From contig NZ_CP088021.1 of the NCBI RefSeq assembly GCF_021049245.1, forward strand, positions 1 to 64,000: a DNA stretch of 64,000 nucleotides. Direction: 5' to 3'. Position numbers and translations under genes: made by a program. The notes under the pieces were generated by a model that did no database searches, had not been told where the DNA came from, and saw only the letters and a list, made by a program, of their open reading frames with translations. Origin of the DNA: Radiobacillus kanasensis (GTDB taxonomy: Bacteria; Bacillota; Bacilli; Bacillales; Amphibacillaceae). Positions 1 through 15,970 of the stretch are shown piece after piece. Each line of letters opens with the position of its first letter. The stretch's first letter is position 1.

Positions 1-9
1 GATTTTGAT

Positions 10-42
10 CCTTGAAAACTGAACAAAACAACCAGTATGTTA
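10..42 (+). other. 16S leader arm of the rRNA processing stalk
   Basis: This stretch upstream of the 16S gene is largely the reverse complement of 1690-1721 in the 16S-23S spacer (for example CCAGTATGTT here against AACATACTGG there). The two arms would close a long stem around pre-16S rRNA, the usual substrate of RNase III-type processing. The pairing is read directly from the sequence; the cleavage sites are not known. Confidence 0.7.
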
Positions 43-88
43 AGTAAGATTTTAGCTAGCTTTATTTGAGTAAGATACTACTCATCAA

Positions 89-4785
<4,697 letters not shown>

Positions 4786-4860
4786 ATCTTATGAATGTCT
4801 TAACTCTTATCTAGTTTTTAGGGTGCAAACTCTATAAAAGTTCCAGTAGGAACTTTAAGG

Positions 4861-4976
4861 TCTAGTGGTTATAGCAAAGAGGTCACACCTGTTCCCATGC
4901 CGAACACAGTAGTTAAGCTCTTTAGCGCCCATGGTAGTTGGGGCATTGCCCCTGCGAGAGTAGGACGCCGCTAGGC
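4861..4976 (+). rRNA. rrf: 5S ribosomal RNA
   Basis: About 116 bases with the conserved 5S core CCATGCCGAACACAGTAGTTAAGC and GCGAGAGTAGGACGCCGC. The terminal segments CTAG(T)GG and GCCGCTAGG pair to form helix I. It closes the rRNA operon, is followed at once by a terminator, and no tRNA cluster is attached. Confidence 0.96.
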
Positions 4977-4983
4977 AACATAC

Positions 4984-5035
4984 GACACCTTCTAAGTAAG
5001 AAGAAATTCTTGCCTAGAAGGTGTTTTGTTTTCCC
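4984..5035 (+). terminator. rRNA operon terminator
   Basis: The arms ACACCTTCTA and TAGAAGGTGT enclose a short loop region and are followed by TTTTGTTTT. This is a factor-independent terminator directly after 5S. The rest of the stretch up to 5231 is AT-rich and shows no gene. Confidence 0.85.
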
Positions 5036-5231
5036 ATCAGAATTTATAAACTTTATTGGATGATAGTATAAGCGGAACTAAGGCTCAACCCTGTGCCTAA
5101 AAGCTTGGTTTTCACAAGTTTCCTTTATGTATTTATCCGTCCAAAATAAAGACAACCCAAATCACACGTGTACAAACAAGATTCAGTGGATGGTTTCATA
5201 GAATGAAATATACGTATTATAAAAGTTTTAT

Positions 5232-5261
5232 GTATAGGTTTCGTTAGATTAGGAGAAACTA
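5232..5261 (+). promoter_or_regulatory. sigma-F-type promoter of csfB
   Basis: GTATA at 5232-5236 and GGAGAAACTA at 5252-5261 are separated by exactly 15 bases. This fits the forespore sigma-F pattern (GYATA, 15-bp spacer, GGnnAnAnTw). csfB of B. subtilis is a sigma-F target, so both sequence and context agree. Confidence 0.75.
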
Positions 5262-5281
5262 AACTAACGGAGGTGGAGATT

Positions 5282-5473
5282 ATGGAAACCGTTGAACATT
5301 CAGAAACCTGTGGGATTTGTGAGCAAGAGAAGACAAAGGGTATTCATTTATATACGTTATTTGTTTGCAGCGAGTGTGAACAAGACATGATTCAAACAGA
5401 ACCCAATGACGAAAAATATAAGTACTACTTAAAGAAGCTTAAAGACATAAATCGTCCGACTTTATATTCATAG
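5282..5473 (+). CDS. csfB: Anti-sigma factor Gin (CsfB)
   Basis: A 63-residue protein with two Cys-x2-Cys pairs (CGIC near residue 12 and CSEC near residue 30), a small zinc-binding fold. The segment KGIHLYTLFVC and the C-terminus ending TLYS are near-identical to B. subtilis Gin. Gin binds and inhibits sigma-G (and sigma-E in some settings), keeping the late forespore programme off until engulfment is complete. I chose ATG 5282 because GGAGG sits 8-10 bases upstream; an in-frame GTG at 5273 overlaps that ribosome-binding site. A sigma-F-type promoter lies just upstream and a strong terminator follows, so it is monocistronic. Confidence 0.9.
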   Translation: METVEHSETCGICEQEKTKGIHLYTLFVCSECEQDMIQTEPNDEKYKYYLKKLKDINRPTLYS

Positions 5474-5483
5474 ATTTTTAACC

Positions 5484-5521
5484 GCTCCTGTCGAATCGTT
5501 TCGGCAGGAGTTTTTTTTTTT
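5484..5521 (+). terminator. csfB terminator
   Basis: CTCCTGTCGAA and TTTCGGCAGGAG form a stem with a tight loop, followed by a run of eleven T residues. This is a strong intrinsic terminator. Confidence 0.9.
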
Positions 5522-5573
5522 GGTTTAGGAAGTTATAGAATTGGCTTAGTGTAGATAACATGTTGCAATAGTA

Positions 5574-5615
5574 ACGTCCAGCTCCAGTCCAGCTACCCGG
5601 GCGCCCGGAGCTTTT
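5574..5615 (+). repeat. Possible fragment of a second dispersed repeat
   Basis: ACGTCCAGCTCCAG is followed by a GC-rich palindrome CCGGGCGCCCGG (5597-5608), unlike the AT-rich surroundings. Related pieces occur at 15641-15650 and, in reverse, at 26321-26335. It looks like the remnant of a dispersed Bacillaceae repeat; function unknown. Confidence 0.35.
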
Positions 5616-5741
5616 GTTCCAATAGCCCTATTTATCTAACTTTTTGAAGATGTCTTCTTCAAATCCTATGGAAGTAGTTCACACAATCCTATTATCCTAG
5701 TAATATGAAACTAAGAACAGTTACATAAAGGCGGTATAATA

Positions 5742-7172
5742 ATGGATCACACGAAAACCCCCCTTTTTGATACATTACTTGCACATAAAAAAGAAGATCC
5801 TGTTTCATTCCATGTTCCAGGACATAAAAACGGAACCATTTTTTCAAAGAGGGGAATGGAGCTTTATCAAGGTCTGTTATCCATCGATGCAACGGAACTA
5901 ACAGGACTAGATGACCTTCATGCGCCAACAGGGGTGATAAAGGAGGCTCAGCATTTAGCTGCGGACTGGTTTCAAGCAGACTATAGTCATTTTTTGGTAG
6001 GTGGAAGTACGGTAGGAAATTTGGCAATGATTCTAGCAACTTGTTCCACAGGTGACAAAATACTTGTCCAAAGAAATTGTCATAAATCAGTATTACACGG
6101 GTTAGAACTAGCAGGGGCTAAACCTGTTTTTCTTGCCCCGGAGTTTGATGAGCGTGTAAACAGGTACACTGCTCCCTCTTTCAAGCTCATTAAAGAAGCA
6201 ATCACTAAACATCCTGATAGTAAAGCTCTATTTGTAACTTATCCGGATTACTTTGGCATGACCTATAATTTAGAGAAGATTATCACATATACTCATGAGC
6301 GTGATATTCCGGTTTTGATTGACGAAGCACATGGTGTTCATTTTTCTCTTGGGAAAGGATTTCCGGATTCCGCATTAAATGCAGGAGCAGATGCCGTGGT
6401 ACAGTCTGCTCATAAAATGGCGCCCGCTATGACAATGGCTTCTTATCTCCATGTTCAGTCCAAGTATGTATCCAATCAACGTATTACATACTATTTAAAT
6501 ATGGTTCAATCGAGCAGTCCATCCTATCCTGTTATGGCGAGCTTAGACCTAGCACGGCATTATTTAGCTGGACTAACTGAATCAGACTTGGACTGTGTTG
6601 CAACCAGCGTAAATCATTTTTGTTCATTAATCGAGGGATTAGATATTGGGAAGGTGCTTCGATCGGAAGATCCGTTGAAAATAACGGTAGACGTGTCGGA
6701 GAGTGGTCTATCCAGTAAACAGATCGCGGCTCTTTTTGAAGAGAATCATATCTATCCGGAACTAACAACAGATACGCAAATATTATTTATTCATGGACTA
6801 GCACCCATTAAGGATTGGGATCAGTTAACGACAAGGATAGATAGAATAAAGTCCCAATTAAATAATCTCGTTCGGCATGATACAATAGAAGTTATACGTG
6901 TACCCCAGGTTGATGTACAAGCATTAGATATATCCTATGAGGATATGAAAACGCTAGAGATAAAACAAGTAAACTTGCTGGACTCTATAGAGAGAATTAG
7001 TGCAGAGAATATTGTTCCATATCCACCAGGAATTCCTTTAGTCTTTAAAGGGGAAAGGATCTCGCAAGCGCATGTGGACATGATACAATATTTATTAGAT
7101 AAAGGAATATCATTTCAGAACATCGAAATAAATGAGAAAGTTCATGTTTTTTCTGACATAAAAGGAGAATGA
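5742..7172 (+). CDS. yaaO: Orn/Lys/Arg decarboxylase family protein (YaaO-like)
   Basis: A 476-residue fold-type I PLP enzyme of the ornithine/lysine/arginine decarboxylase family. VPGHKNG (about residues 25-31), the cofactor Asp in IDEAHG (about 193) and the Schiff-base lysine in SAHKM (Lys about 225) are present, followed by the family's C-terminal domain. Length matches B. subtilis YaaO (about 480). Such enzymes decarboxylate basic amino acids to polyamines or their precursors, but which substrate this one uses cannot be told. Its stop overlaps the start of tmk (ATGA), so the two are translationally coupled. xpaC and yaaN, which precede yaaO in B. subtilis, are missing here. Confidence 0.85.
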   Translation: MDHTKTPLFDTLLAHKKEDPVSFHVPGHKNGTIFSKRGMELYQGLLSIDATELTGLDDLHAPTGVIKEAQHLAADWFQADYSHFLVGGSTVGNLAMILATCSTGDKILVQRNCHKSVLHGLELAGAKPVFLAPEFDERVNRYTAPSFKLIKEAITKHPDSKALFVTYPDYFGMTYNLEKIITYTHERDIPVLIDEAHGVHFSLGKGFPDSALNAGADAVVQSAHKMAPAMTMASYLHVQSKYVSNQRITYYLNMVQSSSPSYPVMASLDLARHYLAGLTESDLDCVATSVNHFCSLIEGLDIGKVLRSEDPLKITVDVSESGLSSKQIAALFEENHIYPELTTDTQILFIHGLAPIKDWDQLTTRIDRIKSQLNNLVRHDTIEVIRVPQVDVQALDISYEDMKTLEIKQVNLLDSIERISAENIVPYPPGIPLVFKGERISQAHVDMIQYLLDKGISFQNIEINEKVHVFSDIKGE

Positions 7173-7810
7173 ATGTGGTCGGACATTTTATTACAATAGA
7201 AGGTGGAGAAGGTGCCGGAAAAACTTCTATTATACGAGCATTAGAGAAAAAGCTTCAACAGGATGGCTATCAAGTTATCTCAACGAGAGAACCAGGCGGC
7301 ATTACGATCGCAGAAAAAATTCGAAGCGTGATATTGGATCCTTCTCATACAGCCATGGATGCGAGAACAGAAGCCCTACTCTATGCAGCGGCACGAAGAC
7401 AACACTTAATGGAGAAGGTTTTGCCTGCATTAGAAAAAGGGAATATTGTTTTATGTGACCGGTTTGTGGACAGCAGTCTTGCTTATCAAGGGTATGCGAG
7501 AGGACTCGGTATAGAAGAAGTGTATCAAATTAATCAGTTCGCTATTGAAGGCTGTGAACCTTCCTTAACTTTATTTTTTGATATCGAGCCAGAGAAGGGA
7601 TTGCGCCGTATTCAAGCGAATAAAGAAAGAGAGCAAAATCGCCTTGACCTTGAAGAACTATCGTTCCACGAAAAGGTGTATGAAGCATATCATATATTGT
7701 TAAAGAAGTTTCCGAATCGAATCCAATCGATTCATGCAGATCAATCATTAGAGAAGGTCGAGAAGGAAGCGTATGAAACGATTCAGACCTACTTAGAGAT
7801 GCATAAATAA
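7169..7810 (+). CDS. tmk: Thymidylate kinase
   Basis: 213 residues. It phosphorylates dTMP to dTDP with ATP, an essential step of dTTP supply. The P-loop [10 protein letters not shown] is at residues 11-20, followed by TREPGG and the DRF motif in [13 protein letters not shown] that contacts the substrate phosphate and sugar. Length equals the family norm. It starts inside the last codons of the decarboxylase gene and has AAAGGAG as ribosome-binding site. It belongs to the tmk-darA-yaaR-holB-ricT replication-linked cluster conserved in Bacillaceae. Confidence 0.96.
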   Translation: MNVVGHFITIEGGEGAGKTSIIRALEKKLQQDGYQVISTREPGGITIAEKIRSVILDPSHTAMDARTEALLYAAARRQHLMEKVLPALEKGNIVLCDRFVDSSLAYQGYARGLGIEEVYQINQFAIEGCEPSLTLFFDIEPEKGLRRIQANKEREQNRLDLEELSFHEKVYEAYHILLKKFPNRIQSIHADQSLEKVEKEAYETIQTYLEMHK

Positions 7811-7846
7811 TCGATAGGGATTGACCGGGACTTAGGATACCTTTAA

Positions 7847-8191
<345 letters not shown>

Positions 8192-8213
8192 CTGAAAGAA
8201 GGTTGTGCAACCG

Positions 8214-8654
8214 ATGAAAATAGGTCAGGACCTGCGATCTCAATTAGAATCAACGAGGAAAAACGTAACGCACCCTAACACAAGTGCGAAAAGTTTTGAT
8301 TCGATGGTTTCTGCTCAATCGCATAAATTAAAACAACAAGAATTAACAAAGCTTATGACGGACTTGAGTGCACAGGGAGAAAAGGTTGCACAACATCAGT
8401 CTTTTAGAGACTTAGCGAAATATAAAAGGCTTGTAAAAAAATTCGTGAAGGAAGCAGTGCAGTATGGGATGGATTTGAAGCACTCTCATAGCTGGACCTC
8501 CCAAGGAAGTAACCGTAAGCTCACGATTGTGGAACAAGTCGATGAGAAGCTTATTGAATTGACAGAGGCTGTTATGGATCAAGAAAAGAAACAAATTGAT
8601 ATTTTAGGACTTATCGGAGAGATTAAAGGGCTCCTTATTAATATTTATGGATAA
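8214..8654 (+). CDS. yaaR: YaaR family protein (DUF327)
   Basis: 146 residues, matching the length of B. subtilis YaaR, a conserved protein of unknown function found between darA and holB. It is charged and largely helical, with no membrane segment or catalytic motif that I recognise; the middle (KYKRLVKKFVKEAVQYGMDLK) looks amphipathic. ATG 8214 is chosen because AGAAGG lies about 11 bases upstream; an in-frame GTG at 8205 is too close to it. Confidence 0.82.
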   Translation: MKIGQDLRSQLESTRKNVTHPNTSAKSFDSMVSAQSHKLKQQELTKLMTDLSAQGEKVAQHQSFRDLAKYKRLVKKFVKEAVQYGMDLKHSHSWTSQGSNRKLTIVEQVDEKLIELTEAVMDQEKKQIDILGLIGEIKGLLINIYG

Positions 8655-8682
8655 CTCCTGATTATTTAAAGGGCGGTCTAGA

Positions 8683-9669
8683 ATGGAAAATTGGTCGGAA
8701 GCTAGTTCGATACAACCAATTGTGAGCAAAATGCTGACAAATAGCATACAAAAGGATCGAATTTCTCATGCTTATCTGTTTCAAGGTCAAAAGGGGACAG
8801 GGAAACGTGATGTAAGTCTTTTGTTTTGTAAAAGTATTTTTTGTAAAAGTAAGAGTGGTGTCGATCCTTGTAATCAATGTAAGGATTGCAACCGAATAAA
8901 TACTGGGAATCACCCGGATGTCCATTGGATAGAGCCAGAAGGTGCGTCCATTAAAACAGAACAAATTGAGCTCCTTCAAAAGGAGTTTTCCTATACAGGT
9001 CTGGAATCCAACCGAAAAATATATGTTGTTTCCCATGCCGATAAAATGACAACGAATGCATCGAATCGTTTACTGAAGTTCTTAGAGGAACCTAGTCGGC
9101 AGACGACGGCGATGCTTTTAACGGAAAACACTCAATCGATTTTACCGACTATACGTTCTAGATGTCAGATTATGGCGTTAACACCACTCAAAGCCGATAA
9201 TCTTCAACAAAAGCTAGTAGAAGAGGGAATATCTACTTCTCATGCTAGAATTGCTTCTACCTTAACGAATAACTATGTGGTAGCAAAGGGTCTTTGTGAA
9301 GATGAGTGGTTTGCTAATGCGCGAAAGTTAGTGGTACAATTAGTAGAAGTTCTTCCGTCCAAATCCGGTGAAGCTCTTTTGTTTATCAGCAATCAATGGA
9401 TGCCCCATTTTAAAGATAGAGAACAATTACAAATGGGATTAGATCTTCTTCTCTTATGGTATAAAGATCTAATATATAAATATATAGAAAGAGAAGAATC
9501 TATTGTCTTTATCGATGAATTAGACCGATTAGAACAGTCTATGATGGTATGGTCCAGACAATTTACGACAGACATACTAGGATTTGTTTTAGAGGCTAAG
9601 CGGAAGCTGGAGCAGAATGTTCATCCGGTCTTGGTGATGGAGCAGCTTACACTTCATATACAGAGGTGA
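8683..9669 (+). CDS. holB: DNA polymerase III subunit delta'
   Basis: 328 residues, an AAA+ clamp-loader subunit. It shows the P-loop GQKGTGK (about residues 35-41), a zinc module with CNQCKDC, the sensor-like segment NRLLKFLEEP and the SRC motif in TIRSRCQI that supplies the arginine finger. The delta' subunit helps open the sliding clamp and load it at replication forks. It ends exactly where ricT translation begins, in a tightly packed cluster. Confidence 0.93.
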   Translation: MENWSEASSIQPIVSKMLTNSIQKDRISHAYLFQGQKGTGKRDVSLLFCKSIFCKSKSGVDPCNQCKDCNRINTGNHPDVHWIEPEGASIKTEQIELLQKEFSYTGLESNRKIYVVSHADKMTTNASNRLLKFLEEPSRQTTAMLLTENTQSILPTIRSRCQIMALTPLKADNLQQKLVEEGISTSHARIASTLTNNYVVAKGLCEDEWFANARKLVVQLVEVLPSKSGEALLFISNQWMPHFKDREQLQMGLDLLLLWYKDLIYKYIEREESIVFIDELDRLEQSMMVWSRQFTTDILGFVLEAKRKLEQNVHPVLVMEQLTLHIQR

Positions 9670-9675
9670 ATGAGA

Positions 9676-10503
9676 TTGATAGAGGTTATTGGTGTCCGCT
9701 TTAAAAAAGCGGGTAAAATATATTATTTTGATCCTAGTGATTTTTCTATAAGTAAAGACGATTATGTAATCGTTGAAACGGTTCGTGGCGTGGAATTTGG
9801 AAAGGTAGTTATTCCAAAAAAACAAGTGGACGAAGAAGATGTGGTATTGCCACTTAAAAAGGTTATTCGCCTAGCTACGGATAAAGATAAAGTCACGGTT
9901 GCAGAAAATCAGGAAAATGCACAGGAAGCCTACCGTGTTTGCCAAGAAAAAATCACACATCATGAGTTGGACATGAATTTGGTAGAAGTAGAATACACGT
10001 TTGACCGAAACAAAGTGATTTTCTATTTCACAGCGGACGGTAGAGTAGACTTTCGTGATTTAGTAAAAGACTTGGCTGCCGTGTTTAAAACTCGAATTGA
10101 ACTGAGACAAATCGGGGTTCGAGACGAGGCAAAACTATTAGGTGGAATTGGACCATGTGGTAGAATGCTATGTTGTTCGACTTTCCTAGGTGATTTTGAG
10201 CCTGTTTCTATTAAAATGGCAAAAGATCAGAATCTCTCCTTAAATCCAGCTAAAATTTCTGGGTTATGCGGAAGATTGATGTGCTGCTTAAAGTATGAGA
10301 ATGATGACTATGAATCAGCAAAAAAACAACTTCCTGACTTAGGAGAGAAAATCAAAACACCTTATGGACAAGGAAAAGTAGTTGGGCTTAACATACTGGA
10401 GCGTTTGATTCAAATTGAAATACCGGAGAAAGAGCGCGTCATCGAATATACGTTGGACGAGCTTGTAAATGAGGGTATCATCACTACTCAAGCCACAGAA
10501 TAA
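9676..10503 (+). CDS. ricT: RicT (YaaT), PSP1-domain protein
   Basis: About 275 residues with the PSP1 core ([14 protein letters not shown] near the start) and clustered cysteines ([25 protein letters not shown]) typical of the Fe-S-binding RicT. RicT joins RicA and RicF in the Y-complex, which assists RNase Y maturation of operon mRNAs and promotes Spo0A phosphorylation, competence and biofilm formation. GAGGTG at 9663-9668 is only one base from ATG 9670 but seven from TTG 9676, so I favour TTG 9676 (protein MIEVIGV...); an ATG 9670 start adds two residues. Confidence 0.9.
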   Translation: MIEVIGVRFKKAGKIYYFDPSDFSISKDDYVIVETVRGVEFGKVVIPKKQVDEEDVVLPLKKVIRLATDKDKVTVAENQENAQEAYRVCQEKITHHELDMNLVEVEYTFDRNKVIFYFTADGRVDFRDLVKDLAAVFKTRIELRQIGVRDEAKLLGGIGPCGRMLCCSTFLGDFEPVSIKMAKDQNLSLNPAKISGLCGRLMCCLKYENDDYESAKKQLPDLGEKIKTPYGQGKVVGLNILERLIQIEIPEKERVIEYTLDELVNEGIITTQATE

Positions 10504-10516
10504 TGGGGTGGAGCTC

Positions 10517-10870
10517 GTGAATAAAAAAGAAGTATTTGAGCAAGTATCCTTTATGGAAGAGCAAATTGGTCAACTATATCAGCAGTTGGGTGATTTAAAA
10601 CAACATCTAGCTGAAGTATTAGAGGAAAACCATCGACTTGCTGTAGAGAATCACCATCTTCGCAATCGTTTAGATGGAAGTGTTGAGGCAAGCGCAGATG
10701 GAAAAGAGCCTACTGGTCAACATGGGAAAGAGGAACCTGTAGGAGAAGGATACGATAATCTCGCGAGACTATATGATGAAGGCTTCCATATATGTAACGT
10801 TCACTTTGGAAGTCCACGTCAAGACGAAGATTGCTTGTTTTGCTTACTGTTTTTAAACAAGACGAAATAA
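10517..10870 (+). CDS. yabA: Replication initiation control protein YabA
   Basis: 117 residues. The N-terminal half is a predicted coiled coil ([20 protein letters not shown] onward), which makes the tetramer in the family. The C-terminal half holds the zinc module [17 protein letters not shown]. YabA binds DnaA and the sliding clamp DnaN and restrains initiation at oriC. GTG 10517, preceded by GGGGTGGAG, gives the family length; a longer in-frame start at 10469 would lie inside ricT and is rejected. Confidence 0.92.
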   Translation: MNKKEVFEQVSFMEEQIGQLYQQLGDLKQHLAEVLEENHRLAVENHHLRNRLDGSVEASADGKEPTGQHGKEEPVGEGYDNLARLYDEGFHICNVHFGSPRQDEDCLFCLLFLNKTK

Positions 10871-10959
10871 CCAAAACGATGGGCTGATACATAAGGGGAA
10901 ACCTTGTGATCAGTCTTTCTTTTTACACGTAATTACCCACGGAATAGAGGGAACTGGAA

Positions 10960-11712
10960 ATGAAAGTGCAATTACATAAAGATGAGCGCCTGGACTATCT
11001 TCTTGCAGAGGAAGACATGAGAATCATTCAAAGCCCGAGGGTATTTGCTTTTTCACTCGATGCAGTATTGTTAGCGGATTTTGCCTATGTCCCGATAAAA
11101 AGAGGGAAAATTTTAGATTTATGCTCTGGCAATGGAGTGATCCCTCTTCTCGTTAGTAGAAGGTCGCACGTACCTATCACGGGGGTGGAGATTCAAGAGC
11201 GACTATATGATATGGCGATACGAAATGTTCAATTAAACGAATTGGAAGAGCAAATTACGATGATTCACGGAGATTTAAAGGATATGCCAAAAGCGTTAGG
11301 GCATGGTGAATTTGATACGGTACTTTGTAATCCCCCTTACTTTAAGAAAGCAGAAAAGAAGCAACAAAATGAAAATCCTTTTTTTACGATTGCTAGGCAT
11401 GAAATATTCTGTACGTTAGAGGATGTTATTTTTGCCTGTAGCAGGCTGACGAAGCCAGGTGGCAAAGTAGCCCTCGTTCACCGTCCAAGTCGCTTAGGAG
11501 ACATCATTACCTTATTCAAACAAAATAGAATTGAACCGAAGCGGATTCGATTTGTCCATCCAAAGGAAGGGCGCGAAGCCAATACTCTTTTAATAGAAGG
11601 AACGAGGGATGGGAAATCAGATGTAAAGATTCTTCCCCCTTTATATGCATTTGATCAAGATGGAAATTACTCCAAAGAGTTAGAAGGTATCTTGTATGGA
11701 AAAAAACTCTAA
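10960..11712 (+). CDS. trmN6: tRNA1(Val) A37 N6-methyltransferase (YabB)
   Basis: 250 residues, a Rossmann-fold SAM-dependent methyltransferase. Motif I is [13 protein letters not shown] (about residues 49-61) and the amino-methylating catalytic motif is NPPY (in CNPPYFK). Members of this family methylate the exocyclic amine of adenine, in E. coli A37 of tRNA-Val1; the exact target here is inferred. The last codons overlap yazA by 17 bases, so the pair is coupled. Confidence 0.85.
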   Translation: MKVQLHKDERLDYLLAEEDMRIIQSPRVFAFSLDAVLLADFAYVPIKRGKILDLCSGNGVIPLLVSRRSHVPITGVEIQERLYDMAIRNVQLNELEEQITMIHGDLKDMPKALGHGEFDTVLCNPPYFKKAEKKQQNENPFFTIARHEIFCTLEDVIFACSRLTKPGGKVALVHRPSRLGDIITLFKQNRIEPKRIRFVHPKEGREANTLLIEGTRDGKSDVKILPPLYAFDQDGNYSKELEGILYGKKL

Positions 11713-11971
11713 TCACTACGTGTATATGCTGAGATGTAAGGATGGATCGCTTTATACGGGTTACACGAATAATGTCGAAAAACGATTAAAAGTGCATGAA
11801 GAAGGAAAAGGAGCTAAATATACAAGAGGAAGAGGCCCTTTTGAATTAGTATTTGTTGAGGAATACGAAACAAAAGGGCTGGCACTTCAACAAGAACATC
11901 GTATGAAGAAACTAACAAGAAAAGAGAAAGAAAAACTTATTCAAGCGTCAGAAGGGAGGAAAAATGGATGA
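11696..11971 (+). CDS. yazA: GIY-YIG nuclease-fold protein YazA
   Basis: 91 residues, made of a single GIY-YIG domain: [19 protein letters not shown] holds both motif tyrosines, and the downstream Arg ([12 protein letters not shown]) and Glu ([11 protein letters not shown]) positions are kept. Members are UvrC/SLX-like small nucleases; the physiological role of YazA is unknown. It overlaps trmN6 at its start and rsmI at its end (ATGA). Confidence 0.88.
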   Translation: MEKNSNHYVYMLRCKDGSLYTGYTNNVEKRLKVHEEGKGAKYTRGRGPFELVFVEEYETKGLALQQEHRMKKLTRKEKEKLIQASEGRKNG

Positions 11972-12840
11972 ACGTACAACGTAGCTTTGAAAATACGAAG
12001 CGTGGAAACCTCTATGTGGTAGCAACCCCTATTGGCAATTTAGACGATATTACGATAAGAGCGCTTAAGACACTGGAACAAGTCGATGTAATTGCTGCAG
12101 AAGATACAAGAAATAGTAAAAAACTCTTAAATCACTTTGACATACATAAACCTTTGGTAAGCTATCATGAGCATAACAAACTTAGTCGGGAAGACCATTT
12201 AGTGGATACGTTACAAGAGGGTAAAGATATAGCTCTGATCAGTGATGCGGGGATGCCAGCCATCTCAGACCCTGGCTATGAGATGGTCAAAGCGGCCATA
12301 AAACGAGATATTCCAGTCATCGTTATTCCAGGGGCGAATGCAGCTTTGACCGCACTAGTAGCCTCTGGTCTCCCTACAGAGGAATTTTATTATTATGGAT
12401 TTTTGCCTCGTAAGAAAAAAGAAAAGGAAGAAGAATTATTACGCCTTTCCTCGATAGCAGCTACGGTTATTTTTTATGAATCCCCTTATCGGATTGAGGA
12501 GACCATCGAAGCCATTGTAGAGGTTTTGGGGGAAAGGCAAATCTGTTTAGCAAGAGAGCTAACAAAGAAGTTTGAAGAATATGCCCGAGGGACGGGACAA
12601 GAAATCTTGGATTGGTTGAAGGAGCAAACGGTCCGAGGAGAATTTTGCATTGTGGTGGAAGGGAATCAAAGCGAATCTAAGGAAGAAGACCAATGGTGGG
12701 CAGCCCTTACGGTGGAGCAACATGTTACCCACTATATTACGGAGCTTGGCCTTAGAAGTAAGGATGCTATCAAAAAAGTTGCAACCGAACGAAATCTTCC
12801 CAAAAGAGAAGTGTACCAGGCCTTTCATGTGGAGGAGTAA
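11968..12840 (+). CDS. rsmI: 16S rRNA ribose-2'-O-methyltransferase RsmI (YabC)
   Basis: 290 residues of the tetrapyrrole-methylase fold. The hallmark VATPIGNLDDITIRAL is near residue 19, followed by AAEDTRNSKKLLNHF, SDAGMPAISDPG and IPGANAALTALVASGLP. RsmI methylates the ribose of C1402 in 16S rRNA near the decoding centre. It starts within the yazA stop codon and has GGGAGG as ribosome-binding site. It ends convergently with abrB, with a shared terminator in between. Confidence 0.94.
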   Translation: MNVQRSFENTKRGNLYVVATPIGNLDDITIRALKTLEQVDVIAAEDTRNSKKLLNHFDIHKPLVSYHEHNKLSREDHLVDTLQEGKDIALISDAGMPAISDPGYEMVKAAIKRDIPVIVIPGANAALTALVASGLPTEEFYYYGFLPRKKKEKEEELLRLSSIAATVIFYESPYRIEETIEAIVEVLGERQICLARELTKKFEEYARGTGQEILDWLKEQTVRGEFCIVVEGNQSESKEEDQWWAALTVEQHVTHYITELGLRSKDAIKKVATERNLPKREVYQAFHVEE

Positions 12841-12901
12841 AGCTGGTTGACTTGGCTATGTATGCATAAACGGTTTCCTGCTGAAACTACAAATATAATA
12901 A

Positions 12902-12940
12902 AAAATCCTTCGCTTAAATAAATAGCGAAGGATTTTTTTA
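12902..12940. terminator. Bidirectional terminator between rsmI and abrB
   Basis: AAATCCTTCGC and GCGAAGGATTT form an 11-bp stem. It has a T run on the plus side and, read from the minus strand, an A/T-rich tail, so it can end both the rsmI and the abrB transcripts. Confidence 0.85.
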
Positions 12941-13222
12941 TTATTTGTCACCTATACGAGATTGAATTTCATTGATTAACTCTTTTGCGCCTTCTGGGCT
13001 TAAAACAAGTTTACCATTAGCAAGTGATAGATTATCATCAGAAATTTCCCCTGTAATATGACAAGTCATATTAGGTTTGTATTTCTTCAAGATGATGCGA
13101 TCATCATCAACATAGATTTCCAACGCATCTTTTTCATTAATACCAAGCGTGCGACGAAGCTCAATGGGAATAACTACACGCCCAAGCTCATCAACCTTAC
13201 GAACGATTCCTGTAGATTTCAT
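12941..13222 (-). CDS. abrB: Transition-state regulator AbrB
   Basis: 93 residues. The N-terminal swapped-hairpin DNA-binding domain begins MKSTGIVRKVDELGRVVIP, followed by IELRRTLGINEKDALEIYVD; the C-terminal half mediates tetramerisation. AbrB represses many post-exponential genes, including spoVG in B. subtilis, and is itself repressed by Spo0A~P. The start at 13222 gives the family N-terminus and has GAGGGGAG upstream; twelve extra in-frame residues are discarded. Its promoter and Spo0A box lie just upstream. It is divergent from metG. Confidence 0.96.
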   Translation of the reverse strand: MKSTGIVRKVDELGRVVIPIELRRTLGINEKDALEIYVDDDRIILKKYKPNMTCHITGEISDDNLSLANGKLVLSPEGAKELINEIQSRIGDK

Positions 13223-13260
13223 TGTTTTTTCTCCCCTCATACAATGGTATTTCGGCATTA

Positions 13261-13308
13261 TTCGACATCTATATACAGTAGTTTACCAGTGTTTTACATA
13301 AGTGTCAA
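13261..13308 (-). promoter_or_regulatory. abrB promoter with downstream Spo0A box
   Basis: On the minus strand TTGACA (13303-13308) and TAAACT (13280-13285) are separated by 17 bases. A perfect Spo0A box TGTCGAA (13261-13267) falls just downstream of the expected transcription start. This is the arrangement by which Spo0A~P represses abrB in B. subtilis. Another TGTCGAA lies at 13409-13415 on the plus strand and a near-match at 13430-13436. Confidence 0.75.
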
Positions 13309-13524
13309 TTATAATTTGCGAAAAATTCTCGCCCTGGGAAAGTTTGTGGCAGTTTTGTGTACTTATCACAGGTTTACTTGAACAACTTTCCTAAAAAGTA
13401 CGAAAACATGTCGAAAATCATAATGGAAAATCGACAAAAAAATTTCCTTTTGCAATTTTCTTTCCTTTTTTTCTTCCATTATAATGGGGCAAAGTTGAAT
13501 TTTCCCATTATAGCCTTAGAAAAA

Positions 13525-13554
13525 TTGGCAAAGTAATGATAAAATCGCTACAAT
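13525..13554 (+). promoter_or_regulatory. Candidate sigma-A promoter of metG
   Basis: TTGGCA (13525-13530) and TACAAT (13549-13554) are spaced by 18 bases, about 75 bases upstream of metG. The leader is too short for a T-box and shows none of its conserved elements. Confidence 0.5.
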
Positions 13555-13615
13555 AAGAAGAAATAAGGTTAAAAGAGGTAAAAATTAGGTCATTCTATTA
13601 AAAGATACGAATTAA

Positions 13616-15580
<1,965 letters not shown>

Positions 15581-15710
15581 TAAACAAAAGTGCAAGCGGC
15601 CGGTAAACAATGTACGGAAATGAGGGAAGTCTCGCTAGTTGCTGGACGTCGCCCTAAAAGTGAAGAAGAACGCTTATCCTGTTTTAATCAGATAAGCGTT
15701 TTTCTCTTTA
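15581..15710 (+). terminator. metG downstream region with terminator
   Basis: ACGCTTATC and GATAAGCGT pair (15669-15700) and are followed by TTTTTCTCTTT, an intrinsic terminator. Between the metG stop and the hairpin there is a GC-richer stretch containing GCTGGACGTC (15641-15650), similar to pieces at 5574 and 26321, probably a decayed repeat. Confidence 0.75.
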
Positions 15711-15756
15711 AAAGAAAATAAATCAAAAAATTTAGCTCGAGACAAGGTTATGGCAT

Positions 15757-15834
15757 GCCACCGCTCCAGAAATATACCTCGCTTTCCGCGGGCTCGCGGG
15801 AGTCTACGTATATTTTCTACGCTTAAATGGTGGC
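15757..15834. repeat. Deletion derivative of the dispersed hairpin module
   Basis: GCCACC...AGAAATATAC and GTATATTTTCT...GGTGGC pair as outer arms around CGCTTTCCGCGGGC and GGGAGTCTACG, which are fragments of the type I module seen complete at 46325-46455. The module's centre is missing. The remaining bases to 15970 hold only the tatD ribosome-binding region. Confidence 0.6.
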
Positions 15835-15970
15835 GCTATTGTTATAGAATGCAATATTCAGGAGTAAGGGAATACAAAAAAATAAATAATCCTGTTTCTA
15901 GAAAATGAATAGTAGCTCTTGAAATCAATCTGGTCTGTTTTCTTAAGAGTAAAAAGGAGGAAAAGATAAG

